64,000 nucleotides of DNA from Paracyclopina nana (GCA_019096065.1 JAGUCH010000008.1:4593001-4657000); one strand, 5' to 3'. Counted from the first letter of the stretch, positions 10,748 through 24,426 are shown. The notes: generated by a model not told the origin, from the letters alone. Translations and numbers: made by a program.

Positions 10748-12628
10748 TTAATACATTACCGCATGGGCATCTCGTTTGTGAATTTTCAACCCAATAGGTG
10801 AGCTAAAGTCTTTGCCGCAAATATCACAGGGAATTTTCTGTCCATGGATTTTCATCATATGACGTCTATAGCACGAGTCGTTGCGAAGTTGTCTGCCACA
10901 TATGTCGCACGTGTATCGTTTGATATCAGAATGGGTCAAAATATGCTCCTTCAGAATGTAAGCAGCGTGAAAGCTTTTTCCGCAAATCTCGCAGACGTGG
11001 GTACGATGCACGTTAGGATCTTCGTGGCGCCGAACGGTGTGCATCCTTAATGATCCAGCTGTATTGCTTCTGAAGTCACACTTGTCGCATGCATAAGGCT
11101 TTTCTCCAGTGTGGCGTCGCTCGTGCAATGTCAAGTCACGCCTACGTGAAAATGATGACCCACAATACTTACACACGTGCTGCAAGAAATTAACGCTTTT
11201 TACTGCGCTGGAATGAAAGGATTCATTCAGGGAATACTCACAGCTTTTTCATGGTATTGTTTGATATGCTGACGAAGCATATCGTAAAACGGGAACTTTT
11301 CTTGACAATAGGTGCAATCAAAAGGCTGGAAAAAATTATGCTTGGTGAATACTAAAACACTATAATGCAAAAAATCTGCTTACAAAAAGATCTCGATTCC
11401 AATGCTTCTCCCTCAAATGCAGCCAATATTTGTTTCTTCTTGGAAAGAGAGGCCCATTTATTCCATCAGAGCTGCAGTCGGGATGAAGGCAGTAATAATC
11501 TTTGCCTTTCACAATCCTCAGCCACTTCGGCTCTGGCTTGCCAGGACAGCGCCAATCATCCTGAACAAAAACTCAGCATGGTGAACACATCACAAATGTA
11601 TATAACTATCATACCCTTTGATGTATTCGAAATTGTGTTTGTGTGTTGTATGTTTTATGGCACTTTTCGCAGGTTTTTGGACTCTTTTTCTTGCTTGATG
11701 ACTTTTTCTTATCTGAGCTTCCCAACGATTCCTCAGAAGCCTTATGAGTATCATCATTATTGATAATATAATCTTCGTCGTTATCATCTTCCTCTTCATC
11801 CTCTTCCTCTTCTCCTTCCTCGTCAATATTTTCTATAAAATCGTCATCGTTTAGCCCGAGTTCTTCCATGACATTTTTTTCGTCCTCCTCCTCAGAGGGC
11901 GTGCTACCAAACTCAGTTTTAACCAAGGTCAAAGGCTTAATTTCTTGAGGTTTGAACATTTTCTCTTTGTACATAACGGGGAACTCTTCGATATCTTTGA
12001 CACGAATGGTAGATTGTTCAGAGGAAAAGAGCTCTGCAATATGAAATGAATAGATAAAAGCAAAAGAAAAGATGAATTAAAAAATAATCATACGTAGGGA
12101 AAGGCCTCTGCTAAGGGATAATGTCGTCCCTTCGGAAAATTGTTGATTAGAGTGGCTGCCGTCACATTGACAGCAATGGTGCAACATATCGACCACATCT
12201 TGAAGCAAAATATCGAGTTCGGCTAGCAAGGTTTTGACGACTGCAGTTGGTTCACACGAATCAATTTTCAGCCTAAGAATCGAGCATTTTAATTGTTGAT
12301 GAGCAAAATAAAAATGAGAAGAATAAAGCAACACTCACCTCGAGCGCTCTGCAAGCAAATCGAATGCTCCGACTTGAGGTAGAATTTTTGACTTTAACAT
12401 GGCCCATGCCAGCATTGGGTCGACATTTTCAAAAAAATCGATGACATTCTCGTTGTCTTGATCAAGAATTGAGCTCACAAAATCTCGTTTCTTTCCACCT
12501 TTCTTCTTTGTGTTTGGTGGCTTGGCACAATCCATGGAGGAATGCGAAGGCGGTTTTTCACTACCATTTTCAGATTTGATAATTCCCAAGCCTAGCATTG
12601 GAGATTGGGCCGAAGTAGCGGCCATCAT
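10748..12628 (-). CDS. C2H2 zinc-finger protein
   Basis: Six exons: 12628-12339, 12272-12094, 12033-11615, 11560-11384, 11325-11242 and 11179-10748. The introns are 54-66 bp, all GT-AG, and the spliced frame gives 526 residues. The N-terminal 150 residues have no domain I can name; it is not a Cys-type ZAD. An acidic Glu/Asp stretch at about 195-235 and a Lys/Ser-rich patch follow. Zinc fingers: a degenerate one near 280-296 (CEKC..., second His missing), an atypical one across exon 4 (CLHPDC...HLREKHW), then FDCTYC...HIKQYH and five classical C2H2 fingers from about 384 to 520, including one TGEKPY linker. Likely a nuclear DNA-binding regulator; target unknown. It is head to head with huntingtin and tail to tail with the cuticle gene. 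The start ATG lies in a good context (AAAATG). Confidence 0.85.
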
Positions 12629-13106
12629 TTTCGCTTGCAAAATTATATATATCCGTCCAAAAAATTCATTTCTGCTTCACAATAACATAGCTGAGATTAA
12701 ACGATTTTTTAAGAGTTTATTTAGTATAAAGAGCCATAATTTTAACAAAAACGCCAAATATTGTTTAAGAGCTTTTGATTTTTACGAGGTAATGTTTTTC
12801 GGCAACTGAGAGTTAGGGTACTGAAAAGCTTATTTTAGGGCAAAGTAGAATCTCGAGATGAAAGTACAAATTATATATTTAGCCTCTTTGATCACACCTT
12901 AGTACTTTTCAAAATATGAAATTTTTTTATTTGACTTTTTTTAGCCATTCAGCTGAAGAAGCACTATTTTATTGATCATGTATTGATTAAATAAATGGGA
13001 TTGACTTAAAGTCAATCGTTTTTGTTTTCAACTCCTTGAGGCAGAGAAGATAATATTTTCTGTCAAATCAAATGGCGAGTTTTAGGTGACGAGAAAATCT
13101 GTCAAA
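12629..13106. promoter_or_regulatory. Shared intergenic region between zinc-finger gene and huntingtin
   Basis: These 478 bases separate two divergently transcribed start codons, so this is probably a bidirectional promoter. It is AT-rich, with no clear TATA box placed for either gene, as expected for housekeeping promoters. I identify no specific binding site. Confidence 0.5.
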
Positions 13107-16100
13107 ATGGCAACGTTAGACAAACTGGTGAAAACTGTGGAGTCATTGCGACTCTATCAGAGTCCTGCCATCAGCTTGGATCCAAACCTTTCGTAAGATT
13201 ATTACAGCTCACATTGACTTAACTTCCTACTTAATCGTTCACATGCAGGAAAAAGGAGAAAATGGCTCATTGCAATGCTGTGGCGGAGAATATTTGCAGT
13301 CAAGCCAATATGAAAACAACATCAGAGTTTGCGAAATATCTGACAGTCGCATCCGAGATGTTCTTCACGCTCATTAACGATGAAGACGCTGACATAAAAC
13401 TGTTAGCTGATGAATGCTTGACCAGGATTGTCAAACACCTGTCCGAATCCGCCACAAATGTGGGAAGAATGCAGGTGGAACTCTACAAGGAAATCAAGAA
13501 AAATGGGTCTTCAAAAAGTCTGCGATCTGCTCTGAGCAAATTTGCGGCCATTTGTGGCCAAATTCGGCCTCAAAAGAGCAGAGCTTACATTGTGAATCTG
13601 ATTCCCTGTTTCATCAAAATTGCAACCACAAGGCGTGAAGAGGCTGTTCACGAGACATTGGCTGATGCAATGGGAAATGTCTTTTCTCACCTAGGACATT
13701 ACACCAACGACAATGAAGTCAACCTGCTATTAAAGACATTTCTGAACAATTTGTCAGACACCTCGCCGCCAATAAGAAGATCGACAGCCTCAATTTTAAC
13801 CTCAATATGTACTGGAAGTCGCAAACCAGCCTACTTTCTGCTTTGGCTGCTCAGCTCCATTATGGATTTAGTCGTACCGGTTCCTGGAGAGGACTTGGAC
13901 CAGGTTCCCAGTGAAACTTTACTCGGTGTTTTAGTTGGTTCAAGAGCCACAATTCCTCTCTTGGAGAGACTTGGCTTTACTTTGGAGTTAGACTCGTCAT
14001 TGCTGCTACAAAAGTGCATCCAACTGTATGAGCTGTGCATTTGTCTGCTGAATTCCAAAAATTCTACTGTTGTAGCTCATGCCTTGGAAACGTTGCAACA
14101 AGTGCTTCACACGCCTCCATTCATTTTAAAGCAGGCTCTTACTTCTCCAGCGGGAATTCTTGAGTCGAGGATTTTCCAGCATAATCAGTGCAACGAGCCC
14201 TCTGCTAGTCAACCACCAACTCAAGGTGCTACTCCTTTGCAAGAGAGCGACAACGATGAGGACCTAGAGGAAGAGTCAAAGCTAGGTGAGTGCGCCACTC
14301 GAGCTTTCGAAAGAGGTCGTATCAAACTGATGGATTCTATTGACGTACCGATTGATTCTGACATCGAGAGGTCTGAACTAAGTGAGAGTGAGGCAGGCGA
14401 CTCCCTTACAAACGGATGCCCGTCACAACAGCCGACTGATAAAACAGCTTCTGGAACTTTGAATACAACCCCAGGCAATGTCGGATCATTTTGTGACAAA
14501 GACGTCCCCCTTATTTATTGTTCAAGAAAGCTTGTGGCAAGTTTCTTACTCTTACCATCAAAAGGAGACTTGATTCCTGATAGCCAAATAAGAGTGAGCA
14601 CTAAGGTTTTGGCGATTGGTTGCTTGACTCATGCTATTGCTATGGCCCCCAAAGTGTTCCTGCTCACGCTCTACTCAGACAAGGCAAGAATTTTACAGCA
14701 TGACTTTCCTTTGAAAGTAGTATTAATTAGCGAATTCGTGTACAGGAGGAAGAGGATATTACGACAGTTCTGATCAGAGACATTGCTAATTACACCCAAC
14801 ACGAGGACCCGCAGCTTCGTGGTTCGACGGTTTTATTAATGGGACAAGTCCTCAGAGGTGCTTCAGTCGAGTCAGGAGGAGATCTCGACCTTTGGTATAA
14901 TAGTCGAAGGCCCGACCATATGGATACCCTCAACATTCTCCAAGTGAGCGATCCTTTGCTGAGGCTACATTTTCCAATAGCTAAAATGTGTATCTTTCCT
15001 TTCAGAACTTGATGAGCGATGAGCTCATTTCAGCATTGACAATGAAGCACATCCTGTCATCGGTGTCCAAGTTTTTGCCTGGACTTCTATGTTCAATCCA
15101 TGCTCGATCTTCCATCAATCTCTTAAAAGACATTCTGGCGATTCCGCATTCCCCTACATATAATTATTGGCTAGTGAAAACTGAATTGTGCAAGTTGATT
15201 GGGGTACTTCCTTTTATGGCTCTTTACCATGTGGTGCCCGACATTCGATTGCAGGATGAATGCATTACCATTTTAATGTCAAACTTGGGGGATGAGGACT
15301 CTAAAGTAAGGGAAGAAGCTGCTCAAGCTTTTGCAGTCGCCCAGTTTTATTGGCCGCATGATGGTGGAGTGCAAAACTCCAATAAGTGTTCTGTGACAAG
15401 TGCTGCTATCAAAATGTCATCAGATTTATTATTGCCTGTTATTGGAGAAAGAGAGGCTGACGATCAGGCTGGAAGTCGAAGGCTAATTTACATGTTGGAA
15501 ACAAAATTGATGACGTCTCATTCCCCTGCCATGACTTCAGGTTTGGTTGAAGTTTTGTTGAGGCTTTCAACAACTCAGAAAATCTACCTTGAATGTGAAT
15601 TAATGGAGCAATGCAGTAAGATCCTGCAGTCAAGACAGCTCGTGGCCATAGATGTCGTGGCTCATGGGAAGCTTCTAAAACTTGTCTCCAACGCGCTTGA
15701 AAGCCTTGCAACCAGAAAAGAAAAGAGCTCTGAAATCAAAGAGCTGTCTGTAATAAGTCATGAGATTTTGACTCATTGCTATGTTGTCCTCAATCTAGTC
15801 CATCATCTGCTCGACTCGGCTGCAGCACCTTTAGTTCCAACACCAAAACCTCAAAGCACAGTTAGCCAGAATTCAATTACCAATCCAAGTGCTTCACCAA
15901 TTAAGCAAATCAAAGCATCTACCATCGTGCAGGAGCTGACAGATGTGGCTGCAAATGCCACTAAAGATCAAGGGCGAAAAACAACTAGTGAAGAAGCTGC
16001 AAGTACAAAACAGCAAATAGGTTACTTTGCTCACTCCCATCACTACTTGAAGTTTTTTGATACACTGAAAAACGTGTACTCGGCACAACGCAATTCCCTA

Positions 16101-19100
16101 GAAGCGTAAGCAATTATGATGTCAAACATGCTTGTAAGTTTCACTTTATCTGTGTTTTTTTCCAGGAATGATAAATTCAAGCAATTTTGCATTGATTGCC
16201 TTGATTGCTTATCGTCAGTCTTGGAATATGCGCCATTAGACAAAAGTGTTGGAAAGTCCTCAGAAGAGTTGCTATTCTACCTTAAGACTACCTTCGGAAT
16301 TGATTCTTACAGTAGTCTCAAGTGTGTGCGAGCTCTTCTCCGTTGCATTTTTGGTGCGAACGCTGCTAGCCTACCTAATGTGTCGAACGACGCCATTACT
16401 GGGGCAACCATAGTGTTTTCTCAAACAACAGGCTTATTTTACCCATGCTTTGACCAACCATACAACGAACTAGTCCACACGTTCCATTTGGCCAGAGACT
16501 CAACCTCGACTCCTGATAGATCTGAAAGTCTGCTCTTTAAACCTTCTTCAAGCTCTTCGGGGTCTTCATCTCGAAGTTCCAGAAGAGCGTCAAAATCTTC
16601 TGTCGACAGGGCCACATTGTCTAACTACATCCGACTTTTCGAGCCAATGGTAATTAGAGCGTTGAAGCACTACACTATAACCAGCAATGTGGACCAGCAA
16701 AGTCAAGTCCTCCAGCTTCTGATTCAACTCGTTCACTTGAGAGTCAATTATTGCCTTTTGGATTCTGACAAGATTTTTGTGACTTATGTTCTGAAGCAGC
16801 TTGACCTGATTGAAGAGGGTCAAATGCATCGGGCATTCACGCTCATTCCAGATATGTTCAAATTCTTGGTCTTGTTGTCATACGAAAAGTACCATTCCAA
16901 ACCGATCATTGACATTCCCAAGATTCTTCAGTTGTGCGAGGGACTTTTTGCAAGTGGACAAAATGCTGAACTGTTTGTCATGCCTGCTCTAATCCCAGTT
17001 GCAGAGGATCTGTATTGTGTTCGATCTGTTTCAGACCAGTTGCAACAATCAGAATTAGATGCACAGCGAGAAGTTATGCTAACAATGCTTATTAAACTGC
17101 TCCCCTACACACCAGTAAGTTATTATTAATTGATGGCGAATTTAGAGAAACGTCAAAAAGTAACTTTTTCAGGTTTTGAAGCTAACGATTAAGATGCTGA
17201 GATCCACAAAATCTGAAGGAGATGACCGTTGGAGGAAATTATCCAGGGTGTTGGCGGAGGCTTTGATTCCGTTGATGGCAGCTCAAAAAATCCACATCGA
17301 GGAAAAGCTGCAGGTTGATTTGATGCATCAGATTTTCGCATCCTTGGCTCCTGGCACTTTACGACCGGTTGACCCACTTTTGTCAGCAATGCTGACATGC
17401 ACAGTGGATATGGCAAAGTTGCGGGACGTCCAAAGGTGGCTGGGCTTTGTGGTGTTAGCACTTCCAATTTTAACAAATCAAAGCCCTGAAGAAGCCATCT
17501 TAGCCAGGCTGGAGGAACTTGGCATTCAAATGATTGCTTCCACAATGTCAGGACAGGACGATGATGGCAACGTCGTCATGGGAGCCTCTTTGATGTCGAT
17601 GGATTCAAGTACGAGCACATCTAGTGATGCTTTAACCAGTGGGTCAAAGCCAGAAATAACCCTGGCCAAATTCCTTATCCAAGCCATTGGAGCTGCATGC
17701 ACCAAATACCACCACATGGTTTACTCCCAATTGACTGAGTCAACATCCACATTCCTGCAGCAAGAATTGTCGCATTTGCTCCTCTTTGTCACCTACATGT
17801 TCCAGTCTGGAAGATACTACAAAGTTGCCAAGTGAGTACATAATAGGATTAGCTTTCATAATTAATTTATCACCTTCTGCCTTTCTCTACGCAGGGCTGC
17901 CAAGACTCTAGCAAAACACGAAATGGATGGCAACAAAACGCAGATGTTATATACTCTGGAGTTTATTACGGAAATGTTCATTCAATTGGCTCACAGTTCA
18001 CCCTTCATTACGTTGCAATGGTGCTACATCCTGAAACTGATGAATCATTGCCCCCAGGCGTTGTGGTACAAAGTGTTGCAGCCTCAAGAACATCGAGGCA
18101 ATTGCTTGGAAAGTGAAAGCCTCAACTATGAAATATTGAGAAGGGGAGGCCTTGTGCTCCTCTGCGACCATTTGTGTGAAAATATTAGCAACGTCGAGCA
18201 CACCACGTGGCTAATAGTGAATTTCACTCAAAGCTTGGTGTGCAGCATTAACGAGAGCCCAGTGCAGGAATTTGTGATGTCTGTGCATAGAACAGCCTCA
18301 TCGTCTGGCCTTCTTCTACAAGCCGTCATCACGCGTGTGGCCACCGTCGGAGACAACGCCAAAGTGGCTTTCTTGAAGGATGCATTGGCCGTCGTGGAAA
18401 ATGTGCACAAGTCATTGGCTGGCAAGCTAGTGGGCTTTCTGGTCAACAAGTACTTGCTCGGGCCCCATTTGTCATTGACCAAGCAAGCGAATTTCATAGC
18501 GTGCACGCGTGTGGAAGCAATGCTGAACTCTCCCAAGGAAGATGTGTTTCTCCTGTTCTCTCCAGATGAGCTGGCTTCCATACTGGAGTCGTTAAAGTCA
18601 CGCAAATTAACCAAGCGCTTTGGACGCCTCTCCACGCTGTTGAACCGAGTTGCCACTGACTTTTTCGACTTATCTCCAATCACAGGCGTGGACGATGTGC
18701 GCACCTTCAATCCTGGCTCTATATCTCAAGTACGGCTTGATCGAGATTGGTTGCTAGGCCAAATTCGTGTGCGTTGCTGCCATCCCGAAAATCTGACAGC
18801 AAAAGCCAACACCAGCAATGGCCTCGTTTGTGCGAAAATTCTGTCCACCTTGGAAAGTGAGGAGGAAATACTGGAGATCATGACCCTGAATGACTTCAGT
18901 CTGTCCGTGCTATCAAGCTGTCTCGTTTACGACTCTCAGAGGAAGGCCAGTGGCCTTTTTAGTGCCTCTCGCAAGATTCTATTGAGCCATATCAAGACCA
19001 TGACCGAGACTTTGCCTCTGCCCTTCGGCTTATTTAGGCCCAATAGTTGGCCCATGTCTAGCTCAGACTCACGATACACCGAATGGCTCGAGTCGACGTT

Positions 19101-21750
19101 CAATAATGGTGACTTTGTGCGAACCTTATCTTATTTATTGCCCGCCGTGCAAGTGGCCTTTGAAACGAAGGCCTTGGAGGAAATGGACGAGGACGATTGT
19201 TTTGCGCTCACTCGATTAGTGGTGCTTGTGCTCGAGTTCTGCAAATGGGTGAATTGTGACTTGACTGACGAAAAGATCGTTATGGGCAGAGAAGAGACGT
19301 CAGTCCAGTGCTTCAAGGTTGTTGCTCTGGCCTTGGCCGACCACCAAGTTTCAGAGTTCCTTTCAAGAGACCAACAAAGAACGAGCCTATGGCCCACGTC
19401 AATCTGCTTAATGCTGAACGACATCATAATGGTGCGTTTTTCAATCGCCACCGACCAGGTGCCCATTTGCTCGGCCTTTAAAGTGGCCTCGGAGGAAGGC
19501 CAGGAAACGGCTACCATTGTCGCGTGCATCAATCTCAACGAACTCTTCACTGATTTGCTGAACGGGCGAAAAGCGCAGGCTGTCATGCCTACGTGCTGGT
19601 TTGACTCGTACAAGGCAATCATCATTGGCCTATGTCGACTCTCAAAGTTTACTTCGTATCTGCGCAACCCTCCTGAATTGTGGACGTTGGGCTGGTCACC
19701 TCTAGTAGATTTGGACTCGTTGTCCTTTCCCAGCATCCCCATTGACTATTTGCACGACCATGACATACTAGTTGTCTATGCCAAAAGACTGCTTGCATTG
19801 GGCTGGAGGTCTCGCAAACAATTTGAAGAGTCTTGGATGGCCTTGCTTGGAGTGTTTAGCCTCTCGAAAGAAGAGCTAAGCGATGCAGAAGTTTCAGCCT
19901 TGGCTCAAGTCTCGACAATTGCAGTGTCGGCCATAACAGGCCTTTTATTGCAGACGATATTGCTACCGCTACCGGGTCATCCTGGGCTCTCCAGGCTCAT
20001 TCACCACCCCAGGGACTACCCAAGCTCATTTTTGGCTACCAAGCGAGGCCAAAAGCTGACTTTGATCCAAAACCTCATTCACGAGGGACTGAAGGGCCAG
20101 AATGTCTGTTATCTGCCGGTTGACAGTGTTTTCAACACGGAGCGCTGCAACGGCCTTCACGCTGACTTATCGTATGGGTTCGGCCAGTTGTCAGTCCATT
20201 ACATCTTGAGCAGCATCAAATACAACAGTGTATCATCGCACAGTGAACTAGATAACAAGTCGACCAAGTCATCAGCAGCAATGCCATTGGCCTTGATCCA
20301 GCGAGAAGATGCGATGAGCCATTCTGGCCTTGACACGAGGTCTTGCCTGATATTTTTGCAAGAACTTTATGGCCAATGGCTTACAGAAGAGACCCCATTA
20401 AGCCTTTTGACTGAAACTGTGCGCTCCGTGCTTGTGCTCAGTGATCTCTTTTCGGAGACGTCCCAATACCAGTGGATGCTTGACAACTTTCAAGAGATCC
20501 AAAAGACCCACCCATTTGAGGACGAAATGCTGACAAACTTGCTACGCATCGGCATTTGCAAAGCTGTCTCGGTTCTAGGCTTGGCAGATCCTGATTTAAT
20601 GGAGAGACTCAGAAAGTCTTTGGAAGTGGGATTAAAGGCTGCCAACTTGCCCACGCGGATGGGATGCCTGCATGGCTTGTTGTACTTGGCTCAAAGTGAA
20701 AGCCCTGAAGTGACAGCAGAAGTGAACTCACATATTTTACCGTTTGTACTGGATTACTTGCAAACCTACTTGCAGCACGCGTCCACGCCACACGTGGGCC
20801 AAAGTGAGGCTCATGTGGCCTTGATGTGGTCGGTGGCCTTCCATATTTTGGAAAACAACAGGGAAGATGTGGTAGACCACGACGAGGCTGTAGCCGCGAG
20901 GAAAAAGGACTGGGGCTCGAATATGCTGAAATTGGCTGTAAGTGAGGCGTCCAAGGGCAGCAGTGGCACATCGCATGGCGTCTATCTCGTCCTCTTGATC
21001 GGCCTCGAGCGACTGGTCATTGAGCAAGTGCTTGACGAGGTCATTTTCAACAAAGTCATCAAGCTGACCACAGATTTGCTGACCGAGCCGAATCCCATGG
21101 TTTTCATACCAGCCGTCCAACTATTTTTGGCCTGCATGTACAGCAACAAAAACTGGACTGAGGTCGCTGGCCTTGGACAAGATCCTGAGCAACTGATGCA
21201 AGCCATGGAGCAAATGAGCATTTTGTTCGACTGTGTCCGAAGATCTGGCGTCAACGAGGCCAAGTTGCTCTGCGACATTCTGCCCAAAGTCCTTGCTGAC
21301 TTTTTCTCTGCTGCTGACGTGATGAACCGAGTCATTAACGAGTTCATTTCTCCGGGCCAGCCGCACCAAGTCCTCCTGGCTGGGATTCTCTTTGCTGTGT
21401 TCCAACAGGCAGCTGGCCAAGATCAAATGGTGATGATGCAACAATGGGTCCTCAGCTCATTGCCCAATTTCACCAAGCGGTCTCCGGTGTCTCACTCCAT
21501 TTGGTGCTTGACAGTTTTCTTCATTTCTGCCTCAGCCAATAATCCCTACTTGCAAGCCATGTTTCCGTACTTGCAGCAACGCTTCGGATGCTACAGTCAT
21601 GAAGACAAAAGGCTCTTCTGCTTGGCTGCTCGCCACTTTTACCACAGCCTTGGAGAAGACAGGACCTCGCAAGAGCATTTTATTCAGACGATCAAAAATG
21701 TGGCTAAACCCAGAACTCCCTACTTCGATCTGTTGAAATCCCTGGAATGA
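13107..21750 (+). CDS. HTT: Huntingtin
   Basis: Complete huntingtin orthologue of 2760 residues in seven exons: 13107-13192, 13249-14683, 14746-14943, 15006-16105, 16166-17114, 17173-17831 and 17895-21750. Spliced length is 8283 nt with all phases consistent. Huntingtin is a very large HEAT-repeat scaffold that works with HAP40 in vesicle and autophagosome transport. The N-terminal amphipathic helix MATLDKLVKTVESLRLYQ is plainly the N17 segment, but one Gln is followed by Ser-Pro, so the polyglutamine and polyproline tracts are absent. Conserved blocks include ELYKEIKKNG, RPQKSRAYIVNL, NDNEVNLLLKTF and EDPQLRGST. The region at about residues 360-470 is acidic and Ser-rich, as in other huntingtins. 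Intron 2 (14684-14745) is a GC-AG intron with AAG|GCAAGA. The last exon is unusually long (3.9 kb). Vertebrate huntingtin is about 3140 residues. Confidence 0.95.
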
Positions 21751-22065
21751 ATTTTGTGGACCCTGATGTGGCCGCAGATGTGAAGCGCACAAAACTGCGA
21801 AAATTTTATGTAGTCAGTTGTAGTTCTCATCGTTTCCCCGTCCGCCCGTGTTGATTCAGCTCAGTGTGTGATGATCTGAAATAAATCCTTTGAATAAAAT
21901 AGCATATACTATGTGATTTAGTGAAATTCAAAGATCCTCTCTAGGCGGGAAATCGGGGGCATAAATCACAGATAAAGTTCTTATCTTTGTGACAGTGAAA
22001 AATAGAAGATAAAAGCTTAAAAAAGAAGAAGCCCTTACTTTATTTCTAGGCGTCTAGGGATCAAT
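21751..22065. other. Intergenic: huntingtin 3' UTR and GGT upstream region
   Basis: A short 315-base interval between two genes on the same strand. It holds the huntingtin polyadenylation signals and must hold the promoter of the transpeptidase gene; I see no clear TATA box. Confidence 0.5.
21880..21898 (+). terminator. Polyadenylation signals of huntingtin
   Basis: Two AATAAA hexamers, at 21880-21885 and 21893-21898, about 130 bases after the stop codon at 21750. Confidence 0.6.
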
Positions 22066-24426
22066 ATGGTGCAAGTGTGGATAACTGTCTTGCTTTCTCT
22101 TCTGCTGTGCTGCGAAATCTCCCTTCAAATCGATGGAATTTGGAGACCATCAGTTCGTAGCAATCTGGGAAATTTTTCATCGGCTGCAGTATCCATTGAT
22201 AGTCAAATCTGTGCCACGATTGGAAAGTAAGTACATACAATCTGAGATTGCTTCAGAATTGGAAAGAAAGCTCATTAGAAAAAGGAGACGCATCGTTATT
22301 ACGTGAGCAAGTTGACTCTGAACGTTCTCAACAGCCTAATAAACGTATGTGGTTATCTTTAAAATTGCTATTATTCAATCAATATAAGCGCGTGTTTGAT
22401 GTAATGAGCATATGAAGGCTAAAGATCATACTTGTTTCAGAGAAGTATTGGAGAGGAATGGCAGTGCCGTAGATGCAGCCATTGCGGCTCTCTTTTGCAA
22501 TAGCTTGCATCAATCATCGAGCATGGGCCCAGGGGGTGGTCTTTTCATGACTATTTATCAAAAGTCCACCAAAAAAGTGGAGATTCTGAACGCTCGAGAG
22601 AGGGCTCCATTAGCAGCTACTGAAGATATGTTTGAGGGAGATCCATCATTGGCCAAATATGGTAAAAGGAAAAGGCTATAGGAAAATATTCTTACGTGAT
22701 GCTTGCCATACTTGAAGGTGGTCTTGCCATTGCTGTGCCTGGTCAAATCAAGGGCCTTTGGGCTGCCAAGCAAAAGTATGGAAATCCCAATGTCTCTTGG
22801 GAGAGCCTAATCCAGCCTTCTATTGATTTATGCATCCTGGGCATTCCCATCTCAATGACAAATCATGAAGCCCTGATTGGATTGAGGGAAAGAATAAAAA
22901 AGGATCCAGGTATGGCTGAGATTTTCGTCAATCCCAAAACCGGAGATGTCTACCATTACGATGACTACTACACTTGGCCTAATTTGGCCCGAACGTATGA
23001 GAAAATTGCCAGAAATGGAGCTGATGAATTTTATTTTGGTGAAACTATGGAACTGATGTTGGAAGACCTCCAAAGTTTTGGATCAATTATTACGAAAGAG
23101 GACTTTCACCAATATGAGTAAAATAGCCAATTTCCAACTTAGAAAGCCCTTCATAATTGAGTTTTTAAAATATTCTGTAGAGTTGAATGGGTTGATCCAG
23201 TTTCAATCGACTTGGGCGATGGTTCAACTTTGTACAGCTCTCCAGCGCCTGGTGGGGGAGCAATTTTGGCTTACATTATGAACATTCTCAAGCGCTTTCA
23301 ATTCAGCGAGGAAGACTTGAAGGACGAAGCTCTCTTGTATCACAGAGTGGCAGAAGCCTTGAAATGGGGATACGGTCACCGTTCTAAATTGGGAGATCCT
23401 TTCGACGAAAATATCACTGAGTACGTCCATGATGTAAGCACTTTTTTGAAGCAATTATGAATATGAGAAATTATTGTGGTGTATTTTCAGGTTATGTATA
23501 ATTTAACATCAGACGAGTACGCTCTTCATACATATTTGATGATAAACGACACTTTCACAGTGAACAATGCAAGCTATTACGGCGCTGACTTTAGCACTCC
23601 TGACGACTTTGGAACAAGCCATTTGAGTGTTTTAGCTCCTAATGGCGATGCTGTTTCCGTGACAAGCACAATTAATCGCGAGTATTACAGCTCAACATCG
23701 TAGCATATAAAAAGCAGGGTTGAATTTCAACATTTCGTTTCGGTTGCAGCTTTGGAGCTGTAGTGATGTCTCCCAAAACTGGGGTGATTTTCAATAACGA
23801 AATGGACGATTTCAGCTCTCCAAACATTACGAATTCATTCGGCGTTCCCCCCTCACCCAATAATTACATTAGGCCCTATAAGAGGCCACTCTCTTCGACA
23901 TCTCCAGTCATTGTCGTGGAAAAATCCACTGGAGACGTCAAATTGGTTTCTGGTGGATCTGGAGGAACTAAAATTACAACTCAAACAGCGTTGGTAAATA
24001 AAGCAATCATTTTTAAGAGCTATCCTACATTTACCCTAATTAGGGCTACAAAAATAAAGCAACAATAACATCATTGTTTGCTAGAATAAAAGGTCTTTTT
24101 TTCCTTAAGGTTTTGCTCAGGAATCTTTGGCTGGACAGAAATATACAAGAGGCAACAGATGATACGCGAATGCACCACCAGCTTGCACCGATGACTCTAT
24201 TTCATGAACCCGGATGGTCGCAGGTTGTGAATTGTATTTTTCGCTTATTAAAGCGTGCGAGCTAAAGTTTGATTTATAGGCGACTATTGAAGGATTGGAA
24301 GGGAGGGGTCACATTGTCGTGGAAACAACTGCTGCAGCAGCAATCAACTCCATAAGGAGAGGGGAAGATGGACGAATTTATGCGAACGCTGATTTCAGAA
24401 AGATGGGAGGAATTGACGGATTCTAA
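22066..24426 (+). CDS. GGT: Gamma-glutamyltranspeptidase (glutathione hydrolase)
   Basis: Eight exons: 22066-22226, 22441-22661, 22718-23117, 23181-23433, 23491-23699, 23750-23993, 24110-24223 and 24280-24426. The spliced frame gives 582 residues, the normal family length. The enzyme cleaves the gamma-glutamyl bond of glutathione outside the cell, and the precursor cuts itself before a catalytic Thr. A signal peptide or signal anchor lies at residues 4-20. Key motifs are NGSAVDAAIAAL, MGPGGG and NARER (substrate Arg). DDFGTSHLSV carries the nucleophile at about Thr387. Others are NNEMDDFSSP, the oxyanion Ser pair in PLSST, and GGSGGTKITT. The exon 5/6 junction (TC|CTTTGG) restores the conserved reading STSFGAVV, so the gene is intact, not a pseudogene. 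The 3' end abuts the convergent receptor gene. Confidence 0.94.

Noticed and set aside
14684-14773. Frameshift or early stop in huntingtin
   Set aside because: Explained by a 62 bp GC-AG intron. All later exons continue in frame and match the family.
18228-19742. Long minus-strand frames opposite the last huntingtin exon
   Set aside because: Shadows of a GC-richer coding exon; no independent signals.
23690-23750. In-frame stop in the transpeptidase gene suggesting a pseudogene
   Set aside because: A 50 bp GT-AG intron (23700-23749) removes it and restores the conserved reading STSFGAVV.
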